A stretch of DNA of 64,000 bases from Nocardioides oleivorans. Its GTDB lineage: Bacteria > Actinomycetota > Actinomycetes > Propionibacteriales > Nocardioidaceae. The position numbers were made by a program, and so were the translations under genes. The notes under the pieces are model-generated. The model did no database searches, had not been told where the DNA came from, and saw only the letters and a list, made by a program, of their open reading frames with translations. The stretch is from positions 434,001 to 498,000 of the forward strand of contig NZ_SDWT01000002.1 in assembly GCF_004137255.1 (NCBI RefSeq), written 5' to 3'. Positions 57,301 through 64,000 of this stretch are shown here, in pieces. Position 1 is the first letter of the stretch, and every line of letters begins with the position of its first letter.

Positions 57301-59185
57301 GCGTGCCGACGGCCGGGAGCCCGGAGGCGTCGGGAGACGGGACGAGGGCCCACTTGGTGGAGCCGGCCGCCTGGTTGAGCGCGGCGACGAGCGTCGAGAG
57401 CGCCTGGTCGCGGTTCTTGTTGAACTTGACCGAGTTCTCGATCTCCTCGAGCGAGACGACCGAGGCGTCGAGCTTGTTGATCGCCGCGACGATCTTGGTC
57501 TGCTGGCGCTGGAGGTTCACGTCGTTAGCAGCGCCACGGGGGCCGGCGTCACCGCAGGAGTTCGCGGTGATCGGGTTGCCGGCGCGGTCCTTGTACGTCG
57601 ACGTGCACCCCGCGATCTCGGCGGTCTGGGTGAAGTAGTTGAGCACGTTGAACGACGACAGCGAGATGTCGCCGCCGACCTCGGCCGGGGCGGCCTCGGC
57701 CAGGCGCGTGTTCTGGAAGGTCGCCGTGGAGGCACCCGCGCCGGTCACCTGCTGACGCGGCTGGAGCTTCCAGGTGCTGTTGCGGTACTCGAGGACGACC
57801 CCTCCGGTGCCGAGCGTCGCCCGGGCGCCGACGCGGACCGGGTTCTCCTTCGAGAGCCACGGCAACGCGACGCCCTGGTTGGCCGACGTGAGGAAGTTGG
57901 TCGACGCACCGTCGTCCAGGACGACCCCACGGGCGGCGTTGTCGGCGACGACCGCCGCGATGGCGGACGCGTCCTGCGCGTCAGCGACCTCGGTCGGCGT
58001 GAGGAGCGGCTCGGTGCCGGTCGCCAGGCCGATCTCGGCGTACTGGTTGGTCGAGTAGGTGTTGCTGACCGTGAAGGTGTCCGTCGGCGCCAGGAGCATG
58101 CCCTCCTGCGCCTCGCGGCCGGCCTCGGTCGTGGGGTAGGCGATCGCCAAGGGGGTGACGGGCGCCAGGGCGGTCGAGAGCTCGACGACCCCACCGGACG
58201 CGGGCGTGATCTGGGTCGTGCCGTTGAACTCCGACACGGGACCGGTCACCTTGACGGAGTCGCCGATCTCGAGGCCCTGCGGGTTGGTGAAGCCGGTCCC
58301 GCCGTAGACGAAGATCGCGTCGGACGCACCAGGGGTGGCGTCGGTCGTTCCTCCGGTGCCGGCAGTCTGGACGTACATGCCGTTGTAGCCGCCCGTGGCG
58401 TACATCGCGGTGACGATGCCCTCGACCTTGACGGTCGTGTTGTTGTACGGCGAGGTGGCCGCGTCGGCGCCCTGGACCTGAGCGATCGTCAACGTCTGGC
58501 CGGGCTCGGGCTCGGGCTCGGGGTCGGTGCCCCCGCCGCCTGACGGCGTCGGCGACGGCGCGGCGGTCGTGAAGTCCGCGGAGTTGCTGTCCGAGTCGGC
58601 GCCGGTGGCGTTCCGGTTGAGCGACACGGTGGTCGAGGCCGAGCCTGCGGCAGCCGTCTCGAAGGTGGTCGAGCCCGAGGCGCCGACCATGTCGACGATG
58701 CCGGCAGCCCCTGCGACGTTGCCGGAGACGGTCAGGACCGTCGAGCTGGTCTGCAGGAGGGTCTGGCCCCCGGCAGCGGCCATGTTGAAGGCCGGGCTGG
58801 CGACCTGGTCGGGCGTCGGGAGCGCGGCGCCGCTGGCGCCGGTGGCCGACATCTGGACGAGCCAGGTGCCGTGGGCAGGGACGGTCCCGGCGAGGGCGAA
58901 CGGCGGGCCGCCGGAGCCACCGCCTGCGGACTTGTAGGAGAGGTAGAGACCCGAGAGGGACATCGGCGCCCCGGTCGGGTTCTTGATCTCGACGTAGTCG
59001 GCGTTGTAGAGCGCGCCGTTGTTGCCGCCCGCGCCGTAGACCTCGTTGATCACGAGGGCCGTACCCGCGGGGTTGGCCGAGGCGGGCGCGAACGCGCCCG
59101 CTGCCAACGCCAGCGAGCTGGCGAGGAGGGTGATGCCCGTGGCGGCCGCGAGGGGCCGGCGCAGGGGCGAAGGACGTGAAGGCAT
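54344..59185 (-). CDS. Secreted ExeM/NucH-type nuclease fused to 5'-nucleotidase, with C-terminal Ig-like basic tail
   Basis: 1613-aa exported multidomain enzyme. Signal peptide 1-36; lamin-tail domain (about 38-165, LVINEVYGAGGNN); OB-like nucleic-acid-binding segment (about 240-500); endonuclease/exonuclease/phosphatase domain (about 505-835; FNVLNYF, SLEEIENSVKF, VNHFKSKGSG, GDFNSY, SDHDPI); metallophosphatase (about 845-1130; NINDFHGR, GNHEFD, GHTH); 5'-nucleotidase C domain (about 1145-1385); Ig-like domain; Thr-Pro-Asn linker (about 1485-1510); Lys-rich Ig-like tail ending KLRIKR. It would cut extracellular DNA and dephosphorylate the nucleotides. ATG 59185 has GGGAG upstream. Confidence 0.92.
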   Translation of the reverse strand: MPSRPSPLRRPLAAATGITLLASSLALAAGAFAPASANPAGTALVINEVYGAGGNNGALYNADYVEIKNPTGAPMSLSGLYLSYKSAGGGSGGPPFALAGTVPAHGTWLVQMSATGASGAALPTPDQVASPAFNMAAAGGQTLLQTSSTVLTVSGNVAGAAGIVDMVGASGSTTFETAAAGSASTTVSLNRNATGADSDSNSADFTTAAPSPTPSGGGGTDPEPEPEPGQTLTIAQVQGADAATSPYNNTTVKVEGIVTAMYATGGYNGMYVQTAGTGGTTDATPGASDAIFVYGGTGFTNPQGLEIGDSVKVTGPVSEFNGTTQITPASGGVVELSTALAPVTPLAIAYPTTEAGREAQEGMLLAPTDTFTVSNTYSTNQYAEIGLATGTEPLLTPTEVADAQDASAIAAVVADNAARGVVLDDGASTNFLTSANQGVALPWLSKENPVRVGARATLGTGGVVLEYRNSTWKLQPRQQVTGAGASTATFQNTRLAEAAPAEVGGDISLSSFNVLNYFTQTAEIAGCTSTYKDRAGNPITANSCGDAGPRGAANDVNLQRQQTKIVAAINKLDASVVSLEEIENSVKFNKNRDQALSTLVAALNQAAGSTKWALVPSPDASGLPAVGTQDVIRNAFIYQPAEVAMVGTSKVLVGNAAFNNARQPLAQGFKEVGAPSSDAFTVIVNHFKSKGSGADDGTGQGLSNADRVAQAGALSDFATEFSDALGGNGAIFLTGDFNSYSMEDPMQVLHGDDYENLAPEGEYTYSFSGQSGSLDHILANPAGVEMVTGSDIWNINSGEAIAFEYSRHNYNVTDFYEPNQFRASDHDPIKVGLSTASAPTGPVDVQLLNINDFHGRIDANTTRFATTVEQLRAQNENTLFLSAGDNIGASLFASALDKDQPTIDVLNALGLEASAVGNHEFDQGFADLTGRVDSAASWDYLGANVYGKGTTTPALREYQTYEVGGVTVGVIGVVTSETPSLVSPAGVADVTFGDPVAAVNRVATQLSDGDEANGEADVIVAEYHEGAGAGTPEGATLEQELAQPSAFTDIVTKTSAQVDAIFTGHTHKQYAWDAQVPGAPAGTTRPVLQTGSYGEFIGQIVLTFDPATGTVTSHTQKNVARATNENLSLGAVSTVKTIVDAALAKAAVVGNQEIGRITGDITTAHTGGTQGAGGYTGGSRDDRASESTLGGLVANALRDGAAKFAKPDLGITNSGGLRAELTFKGDTSSNAANVDGVVTYAEANAVLPFNNTVAIVEMSGSTLKSVLEQQWQSVLSGPAPSRPYLQLALSDNVEVTADKSKPAGERITSVRINGVLLDPAKTYTVSTLSFLAAGGDNFRAFTQGKSVDTGVLDGQLWRDYLATNKPLSPDFARQQVFATGLPSELTAGQAASFQLGTATGGTVAPITGTTLDLTSQGSPATTKVTATLVNGSTRTTIGEFPVTAGVASINLTVPAGTPTGATVELVAAPSRTRVTLPVKAGTTTPPTTDPTPNPTPNPTPTPTPSPNPEPVPTPEEKAEATIKSFNAQGKVGQKVRFKVKVKVTADGANPRGTVTAQVKGTKKVVEVKVSKKGVAIIKLPAFKNPGTKKVVVRFTGNGDVAAEKTVVKLRIKR
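54675..54722. repeat. 12-bp tandem repeat in the Thr-Pro linker
   Basis: Four copies of GGCGTCGGGnnn (54675, 54687, 54699, 54711), encoding on the minus strand the TPNP/TPTP linker of the secreted nuclease. Copy number may vary between strains by slippage. Confidence 0.7.
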
Positions 59186-59214
59186 GGAGGAATGACTCCC
59201 AGTGTGGAGTTGTC

Positions 59215-59248
59215 GGGACCCGAGAGGTCCCCCGGTCGGGGACCGGGG
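59215..59248 (-). promoter_or_regulatory. Two overlapping hairpins in the nuclease leader
   Basis: GGGACC-cgaga-GGTCCC (59215-59231) and CCCCGGTC-GGG-GACCGGGG (59230-59248) share their border bases, so they cannot form together in full. They lie 30-63 nt upstream of the 59185 start and could be an attenuator, an mRNA stability element or merely chance in GC-rich DNA. Confidence 0.4.
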
Positions 59249-59275
59249 ACAGTCAGTCCCGCCGACGTGTCCCGT

Positions 59276-59282
59276 CGGTGAA
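59276..59282 (-). promoter_or_regulatory. PHO-box-like GTTCACC element
   Basis: Exact GTTCACC on the minus strand, followed 11 bp later by GGACACG (4 of 7 matching). Actinobacterial PhoP boxes need two such units at an 11-bp pitch, so this is only a partial match, but the gene is a phosphate-releasing enzyme. Confidence 0.3.
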
Positions 59283-59416
59283 CGTCTCCTTGACCCGAGC
59301 CGACCTCGACAAGGCACGACGTGCACAGACCACCTCGACTGCGCCGAAAGCCCCATTCCACGGGGCTTGTGGCGACTTTCGGATGATGACAGGGCTCACA
59401 CGAGGGCGACATGGCA

Positions 59417-59450
59417 GAGGCCCGGTCGTCGGTGTCGACGACCGGGCCTC
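59417..59450 (-). terminator. Strong hairpin terminator after the 5'-nucleotidase gene
   Basis: A perfect 15-bp stem: GAGGCCCGGTCGTCG, loop GTGT, CGACGACCGGGCCTC, 37 bp past the stop at 59488. No T-tract follows. Confidence 0.85.
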
Positions 59451-59487
59451 CGGTTGGTGCAGGTGCTCCTGGATCAGGAGCGGCTCA

Positions 59488-61827
59488 TCACTTCTTGCGG
59501 ATCTTGATCTTCACCACGGCCTGCTTCGTGCGGACCTTCTGGCTGCCGGCGTACTTCACGACGACGCGCTTGGTGCCGGTCTTGCTGAACCGGTCGAGGC
59601 GGACGATCGCCTTGCCCTTCTTCAGCTTGGCGGTGTACTTCTTGCCGCCGACCTTGACCACGACCTTGCCGGTCACGGCCTTGATGCCGAGCGCCGAGGC
59701 CTTGATCTTGATCCGGGCGCGGGTCTTGTTCTTGACGATGCGGGCGGGCTTCACGCGCGCCTTGACCTCCGCCTTGGCCTTGCGGATGTCGACCGGGATC
59801 GAGAACGTCGTGCCGGTCGTCGGGCCGGTGAAGGTCAGCATCTGCTTGCCCTTCTTCACCTTCCCCTTGAGCTCGACCGTGACGGCACTCTTGCCCTGCT
59901 CGTCGTCCTGCGCGGTGCCGACGGTGTTGTCCACCTTGGCGGAGGTGACGCCCACCTCGCCGACCTTGACGGCCAGCGTGGCGTCCTTGGCGTCGACTGC
60001 GGTGCTCATGGCGAGCGACGAGAGGCTGAGCTTGAGCTCCTGGCCGAGGCGGTAGAAGCGCGGCGCACCGGCCGGCCACGACACGCCGACCTGGCGCTGG
60101 TCGGCCTTGACCGGCAGCGGCGTCGTCGCGGCCTTGGCGGCCATGTAGTCCACCATCGCCTGCAGGTCCGCCTTGCCGGTGTCACGCGCGCCCGTGGCGG
60201 CGCTGAACCCGCGGAAGTTGTCGCCACCAGCAGCGAGGAACGAGTTGGCCGTCACGGAGTACTGCGTGGCGGGCTCGATCGCCTTGCCGTTGAGGTACAT
60301 GCCGGTGACCCGGTTGCCCTCGGCCCTGGTCGGGTCGTAGGTCGCGAAGAAGCCCTCGGACACGCCGAGACGGAGGAAGGCACGCGTCGGGACGTTGCCC
60401 GCTGCGTCACGCTGCCACTGCTGCTCGAGGACGGTCTTGATCTGTGCCCCGGTCATCTTCATGTTCACCAGGGTGTTGGCGAACGGCTGGACGACGGCGG
60501 CCTGCTTGTAGGTCACGTCAGCAGGGCCATTGATGTCCTGGCGGAGCCCGCCGGGGTTCATGAAGGCGATCTGTGCGGCGCCGGCCTCCGGCGTGGACGT
60601 GGCCCAGCGGTGGACCTCGGCGACGAGGTTGCCCAGCGTCGACTCGCCACCACGGTTCTCGGTCGTGCCGTCGGCGAGCTTGGCACGGTTGAACGCACCG
60701 CCGACCTTGCCCAGGACCTTGGCGCCGAGGACGTCAGCCTGTGCGACGGCGGAGTTGACGCTCTGCTGCACCGCGTTCTTCGTGGCGACCGCGGCCGAGT
60801 CGGTCACGGTGACGGTGTTGGCACGGACGATCTCGCCACCGTCGAACGTCACCTGGTTGGTGTCGGGGTCGACGGTGAAGAGCAGCTTGTTGAGGTTGGT
60901 CCCGTACTGGCCTGCCGAGACGACCGGGCGTCCCCCGATGACGTGGTTGTACGCCAGGTGGGTGTGGCCGGAGATGATCGCGTTCACGTCGGAGTCGACG
61001 CCGTTGACGATGCGTCCGAACGCGTTGTTGTTGCTCGAGGCCGACGCCAGGCTGGTGTCGGGTGCTCCCTCGTGCACGAGCAGCACGACGAGGTCGGCGC
61101 CATCGGGGCCGGCCTTCAACGCGTCAGCGGCGGCGTTGGTCTCGGCGATGATGCTGGAGATCTTCAGGTCGGCGATGCCGGACGGCGAGACGAGCGAGGG
61201 CAGGTCCTCGGTGACGCCACCGATGAAGCCGATCTTGACGCCGGCCACGGTCGTCGTCCACGTACCGCCGTTGGAGACGTCGTTGGTGTCAGGGGTGCGG
61301 GCGGTGACGTCGGGGAGCGCGTAGGAGTTGTCGGACTTCTTGCGCACGTTGGCGGCGATGTACTGCCAGTTCGCGCCGCCCTCGGGGTTGGTGGTGGCGT
61401 CGTAGGCGCCCATCACCCGGCTGACCAGGTCGCTGTAACCAGCGTCGAACTCGTGGTTGCCCGCTGCCGAGACGTCCAGTCCGGCCGCGTTGAGAGCGTC
61501 GATGGTCGGCTTGTCCCGCTGGATGAACGACTCGAAGGTCGAGGCTCCGATCAGGTCGCCGCCGGCCGCGAAGATGGTCGGGCCACTGGCGTGGGTGGCC
61601 TCCAGCTGCTTGACCGCGCCGGCGAACTGGGCTGCGCCAGCCTCCTGAGCGCCGTTGCTCGTGTTGGGCAGGAGGCGGCCGTGGAAGTCGTTGGTCCCGA
61701 GGATCTGGACCTGGACGGGGGCGGCGTGCGCCGGCACCGCCGTCGTCACGACGGCGAGCGGGGCTGCGAGCAGCCCCGTCAGGGTGGCGGCAAGCGCGAG
61801 CTTGCCGCCGGATCGAGTTGCTGACAC
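59488..61827 (-). CDS. Secreted 5'-nucleotidase/2',3'-cyclic phosphodiesterase (UshA-like) with basic Ig-like tail
   Basis: 779 aa. Signal peptide to about residue 38 (AVPAHAAP); metallophosphatase domain (about 40-320) with ILGTNDFHGRL, GGDLIG, GNHEFD, SGHTH; 5'-nucleotidase C-terminal domain (about 350-560; NPGGLRQDI, SFLAAGGDNFRGF). The last about 190 residues are Ig-like and Lys/Arg-rich, ending KIKIRKK. It would dephosphorylate extracellular nucleotides. GTG 61827 has GGAAGG 7 bp upstream; the ATG at 61870 in frame is unlikely. Confidence 0.92.
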   Translation of the reverse strand: MSATRSGGKLALAATLTGLLAAPLAVVTTAVPAHAAPVQVQILGTNDFHGRLLPNTSNGAQEAGAAQFAGAVKQLEATHASGPTIFAAGGDLIGASTFESFIQRDKPTIDALNAAGLDVSAAGNHEFDAGYSDLVSRVMGAYDATTNPEGGANWQYIAANVRKKSDNSYALPDVTARTPDTNDVSNGGTWTTTVAGVKIGFIGGVTEDLPSLVSPSGIADLKISSIIAETNAAADALKAGPDGADLVVLLVHEGAPDTSLASASSNNNAFGRIVNGVDSDVNAIISGHTHLAYNHVIGGRPVVSAGQYGTNLNKLLFTVDPDTNQVTFDGGEIVRANTVTVTDSAAVATKNAVQQSVNSAVAQADVLGAKVLGKVGGAFNRAKLADGTTENRGGESTLGNLVAEVHRWATSTPEAGAAQIAFMNPGGLRQDINGPADVTYKQAAVVQPFANTLVNMKMTGAQIKTVLEQQWQRDAAGNVPTRAFLRLGVSEGFFATYDPTRAEGNRVTGMYLNGKAIEPATQYSVTANSFLAAGGDNFRGFSAATGARDTGKADLQAMVDYMAAKAATTPLPVKADQRQVGVSWPAGAPRFYRLGQELKLSLSSLAMSTAVDAKDATLAVKVGEVGVTSAKVDNTVGTAQDDEQGKSAVTVELKGKVKKGKQMLTFTGPTTGTTFSIPVDIRKAKAEVKARVKPARIVKNKTRARIKIKASALGIKAVTGKVVVKVGGKKYTAKLKKGKAIVRLDRFSKTGTKRVVVKYAGSQKVRTKQAVVKIKIRKK

Positions 61828-61864
61828 GAGGTGGCCTTCCGGTTGAGTGCGTGCGAGTCGCGTC

Positions 61865-61870
61865 ACCATA
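61865..61870 (-). promoter_or_regulatory. -10 element before the 5'-nucleotidase gene
   Basis: Minus-strand TATGGT, 37 bp upstream of GTG 61827. The -35 is not clear. Confidence 0.35.
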
Positions 61871-61915
61871 ACCCGGCGCGTCGCCGGGGTGACTGGGTGC
61901 GCGACCCCATGTCGG

Positions 61916-61957
61916 CCGCACCGCCCGGCCACCCCGAGGAGTGGCCGGGCCGTGCGG
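61916..61957 (-). terminator. Hairpin terminator after the partial nuclease gene
   Basis: CCGCAC-cg-CCCGGCCAC-cccgagga-GTGGCCGGG-cc-GTGCGG: two stacked stems (9 and 6 bp), 22 bp past the stop at 61980. Confidence 0.8.
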
Positions 61958-61979
61958 TTGGAGCTGCGTCAGGAACGCG

Positions 61980-64000
61980 TCATCGACGCGGCTTGACCTT
62001 GATGGTGATGCGCTTGCTGGCGGACGTGGTGGTGGCGTCGCCGGAGTAGGCGACCTTCGCCGTGTACTTCCCGGGCTTCTTGAAGCGGTCGAGCCGCACC
62101 ACCGCCTTGCCCTTCCTCACCGTGGCCCGGTAGGTCTCGCCCGCGACCTTGACCGTGACCTTGCCGGTGGGCGTGAAGCCCCGCGCGTCGATGGTCACGG
62201 CGATCGTGGCCCGGACCTTCGTGGCCTTGATCTTCTTGGGCCTGACCTTGGTGCTGATCGAGGCCTTCGCCTTCTTCACCCTGAGGGTGACCGTGCTGGT
62301 CGCCGGCTTGTGCGTCGCGTCGCCCGAGTAGGCGAGGGTCAGCGTGTGCCTCCCCACGGGCAGCGACTTCGCGGCGAGTGCGATGGTGCCCTGCCCCGAG
62401 ACCAGGCTCGTCGAGCCCACGCGGTCGCGACCCAGCGAGGCCACCACGGTGCCGGTCGCGTCCGCCGGGGCGACCTTGACCGAGATCGAACCGGCCTTTC
62501 CGTAGACGACGTCGCGAGCGGTGCCGGTGACCGTCACGTTGTCGCGGGCGGTGTTGATCCCGACGATCTCCGGGCTGTGGTCGGAGGACCGGAACGGGTT
62601 CGGCGCGTAGAGGTTGGTGACGTTGGAGTTGAACCGGGCGTACTCGTAGTAGACCGACTCGTATCCGTTGATGTCCCAGATGTCGACCGCGTTGACGTCC
62701 TTGAGGGCCGGTCCGTTCGCCAGGACGTGGTCGAGGGACCCGACCATCCCGTCGAAGTTGTAGGTCTCCTCGTCGGGCTTGCTGGTCGACTCCAGGTTCG
62801 TGTAGCCGGCTGCCTTCAGGATCTGGATCGGGTCCTCCTCCGAGTAGGCGTTGAAGTCGCCTGCGAGGAAGACCCGCGAGATGCCACGAGCCGCCTTGAA
62901 CGAGTCCGCGAACGTCACGAGGCCCTGCGCCTGGAGGATGCGCCGGTCGTTGGCGTTGCCCTGGCCGAAGGGGTCCGCGGTTCCCGATCCCTTGGACTTG
63001 AAGTGGTTGACGATCACGGCGAATGCACGCGCGTCGGAGGTCCCGACCTGCTTGAACGCCTGGGCGAGCGGCTCACGAGCGTCCTCGAAGGGCCCACCTG
63101 CGGACGACTGGTCGCTGAGCACCACCGACTCGCCGACGAGCGCCACGCGTGCGGGCTTGTAGATGAAGCCGTTGCGAATGACGTCCTGCTCGGCCAGCGG
63201 CGGCAGGGTGGCCGGCGACGGCACGGCTGCCCACGTCCCTGCGCCGGCATCGGCGTTGAGGGCGGTCACCAGTGCGTTGATGGCGAAGTCACGGTCCTTG
63301 CCGAACTTCACCGAGTTCTCCAGCTCCTCCAGGGAGACGATGTCGGCGGCGGCCGTGTTGATGGCCGCGACGATCTTGTCGCGCTGGCGGACCAGGTTGG
63401 CGTCGTTGGCGGCGCCGCGTGGACCGTTGGGGTTGCACTGGTTGTTGGAGATCGGGTTGGCAGCGCGATCGGTGTAGAAGGAGCAGGTGCCGAGGCCCGA
63501 GGCCACGAACTCCTCACCCGTGGTGGGGAAGAAGTTCAGCACGTTGAACGTCGCCAGCTTCACGTCGCCGCCCACGTTCTCGGGAGCAGCGGGCCGGGTC
63601 TGGCTGAAGTCGACGGTGCCGGTGGAGTCTCCGACGACCTGGGCCTGCGGCAGGATGCGCCACGCGTTGAAGCCGAAGGTGAAGACCACCGGCTTGGGGA
63701 ACGTGATGGCGGAGCCGACGCGCACGCTGTGCGCCGCGGTGAACCACGGGAACGGCTTGTCGGCGTTCTGGGTCGTCGAGTACGTCCAGCTCGAGGCGTC
63801 GTCGAGGATGATCCGGTGCGCGTCGTTGTACGCCTTGCGCTCGGCGACCTGCGCGGTCGCCTGGGCGTCGATGACCTCGGTCGGAGCGACCAGGGGCTTG
63901 GAGCTGTTGGCCACGACACCGATCTCGCCGCGGAACGCGCCGGAGTTGGTCCCGTCGCTGTAGTACGGACCGCCGTCGTAGACGTCGGTGGCGGTCCACG
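61980..64000 (-). CDS. Secreted ExeM-like endonuclease with two Ig-like repeats (5' end outside window)
   Basis: Partial: 672 residues visible, frame open to the right edge (WTATDVYDGGPYYSDGTN). It contains the OB-like segment and the same endonuclease/exonuclease/phosphatase domain as the 54344-59185 protein (FNVLNFFPTTGEEF, SLEELENSVKF, VNHFKSKGSG, GDFNAYSEEDP, SDHSPEI). Unlike that protein it has no 5'-nucleotidase part; it ends in two Ig-like repeats (LTLAYSGDATHKPATS, KVAYSGDATTTSASK) and a basic end KVKPRR. A tandem relative of the first nuclease. The true start and signal peptide are not in the window. Confidence 0.9.
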   Translation of the reverse strand, partial: WTATDVYDGGPYYSDGTNSGAFRGEIGVVANSSKPLVAPTEVIDAQATAQVAERKAYNDAHRIILDDASSWTYSTTQNADKPFPWFTAAHSVRVGSAITFPKPVVFTFGFNAWRILPQAQVVGDSTGTVDFSQTRPAAPENVGGDVKLATFNVLNFFPTTGEEFVASGLGTCSFYTDRAANPISNNQCNPNGPRGAANDANLVRQRDKIVAAINTAAADIVSLEELENSVKFGKDRDFAINALVTALNADAGAGTWAAVPSPATLPPLAEQDVIRNGFIYKPARVALVGESVVLSDQSSAGGPFEDAREPLAQAFKQVGTSDARAFAVIVNHFKSKGSGTADPFGQGNANDRRILQAQGLVTFADSFKAARGISRVFLAGDFNAYSEEDPIQILKAAGYTNLESTSKPDEETYNFDGMVGSLDHVLANGPALKDVNAVDIWDINGYESVYYEYARFNSNVTNLYAPNPFRSSDHSPEIVGINTARDNVTVTGTARDVVYGKAGSISVKVAPADATGTVVASLGRDRVGSTSLVSGQGTIALAAKSLPVGRHTLTLAYSGDATHKPATSTVTLRVKKAKASISTKVRPKKIKATKVRATIAVTIDARGFTPTGKVTVKVAGETYRATVRKGKAVVRLDRFKKPGKYTAKVAYSGDATTTSASKRITIKVKPRR

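Larger units (their letters stand above)
59186..59487. other. 302-bp non-coding region between the first and second secreted nucleotidase genes
   Basis: It holds the leader and promoter of the downstream nuclease gene (start 59185) and the terminator of the upstream 5'-nucleotidase gene (stop 59488). Seen: leader hairpins 59215-59248, a GTTCACC element (minus strand 59282-59276), a hairpin AAGCCCC-attccac-GGGGCTT at 59348-59368, and the strong terminator 59417-59450. Short readings on the plus strand here look like random frames. Confidence 0.7.

Noticed and set aside
54212..58543. A 1443-codon open frame on the plus strand opposite the secreted nuclease gene
   Set aside because: It is highly Arg/Gly/Val/Asp-rich, lacks any recognisable domain or signal, and mirrors the third-position GC of the true minus-strand gene.
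59176..61824. An 882-codon plus-strand frame opposite the 5'-nucleotidase gene
   Set aside because: Same reason: frame shadow in GC-rich coding DNA, repetitive composition, no ribosome site.
1..64000. tRNA, rRNA, CRISPR, integrase or transposase genes
   Set aside because: I looked for conserved motifs and short gaps that could hold them and found none; intergenic gaps are nearly all below 200 bp.

Overview
The window is very GC-rich, with strong third-position G/C, many GTG starts, ATGA/GTGA stop-start overlaps and several apparently leaderless genes. Gene content (assimilatory sir-cysH set, recA-recX with a DUF3046 gene nearby, clgR-cinA, lhr-nei2, DUF4193, Arr, AfsR/SARP-type regulator, ECF42 sigma factor) points to the chromosome of a high-GC actinobacterium, most likely near Nocardioides. 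That placement is inferred from gene content, not from a marker-gene search. I see no rRNA, tRNA, CRISPR array, insertion sequence or prophage.

Layout. 0-3.5 kb: sulfate assimilation (sulfite reductase, 51-aa zinc ribbon, APS reductase, CbiX/SirB-type chelatase). 3.5-10.6 kb: AlkD-like protein, a methyltransferase divergent from an alpha/beta-hydrolase-glycosyltransferase fusion, and a large AfsR/SARP-type ATPase regulator; the divergent promoter carries a tandem 11-bp repeat of the kind such regulators bind. 10.6-15.8 kb: minus-strand train recA-recX-phosphoribosyltransferase-GNAT-PPK2-HipA-like kinase-DUF3037-AfsR-like regulator. recA has both an SOS box and a RecA-NDp (PafBC-type) promoter. 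16-22 kb: MFS exporter, DUF3046-methyltransferase-DinB cluster, GNAT, YihY protein, acyl-CoA ligase. 22-28 kb: TetR/SDR divergent pair with a palindromic operator, a three-gene ABC-2 exporter, a DUF2071 protein, homocysteine methyltransferase plus a PF13769-type small protein. 28-35.6 kb: sugar dehydrogenase-like lipoprotein, FAD-linked oxidase, ECF42 sigma factor with its DGPF/YCII partner and a candidate cognate promoter, LysR/SDR divergent pair, DUF480-VOC fusion. 35.6-46 kb: DUF4193, a secreted beta-helix protein with three copies of an unrecognised C-terminal module, Arr, two sugar/steroid-type SDRs, a YdeP-type molybdopterin oxidoreductase, an SNF2-like helicase and a TerD protein. 46-54 kb: lhr-nei2, clgR, cinA, GH15 trehalase/glucoamylase. 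54-64 kb: three secreted nuclease/5'-nucleotidase genes in tandem, the last cut by the window edge.

How it works together. Three themes recur. DNA damage and repair is represented by recA/recX, lhr/nei2, the AlkD-like gene and clgR; promoter elements suggest PafBC control of recA and possibly lhr. Extracellular nucleic-acid breakdown is represented by the tandem secreted nucleases, which would release nucleosides and phosphate and share a lysine-rich C-terminal Ig-like tail. Local one-component regulation (TetR, LysR, ECF42, SARP) sits beside its likely targets with readable operators. The least described pieces are the hydrolase-glycosyltransferase/methyltransferase/SARP group, the translationally coupled PPK2-HipA kinase-DUF3037 set, and the triple-repeat beta-helix protein.
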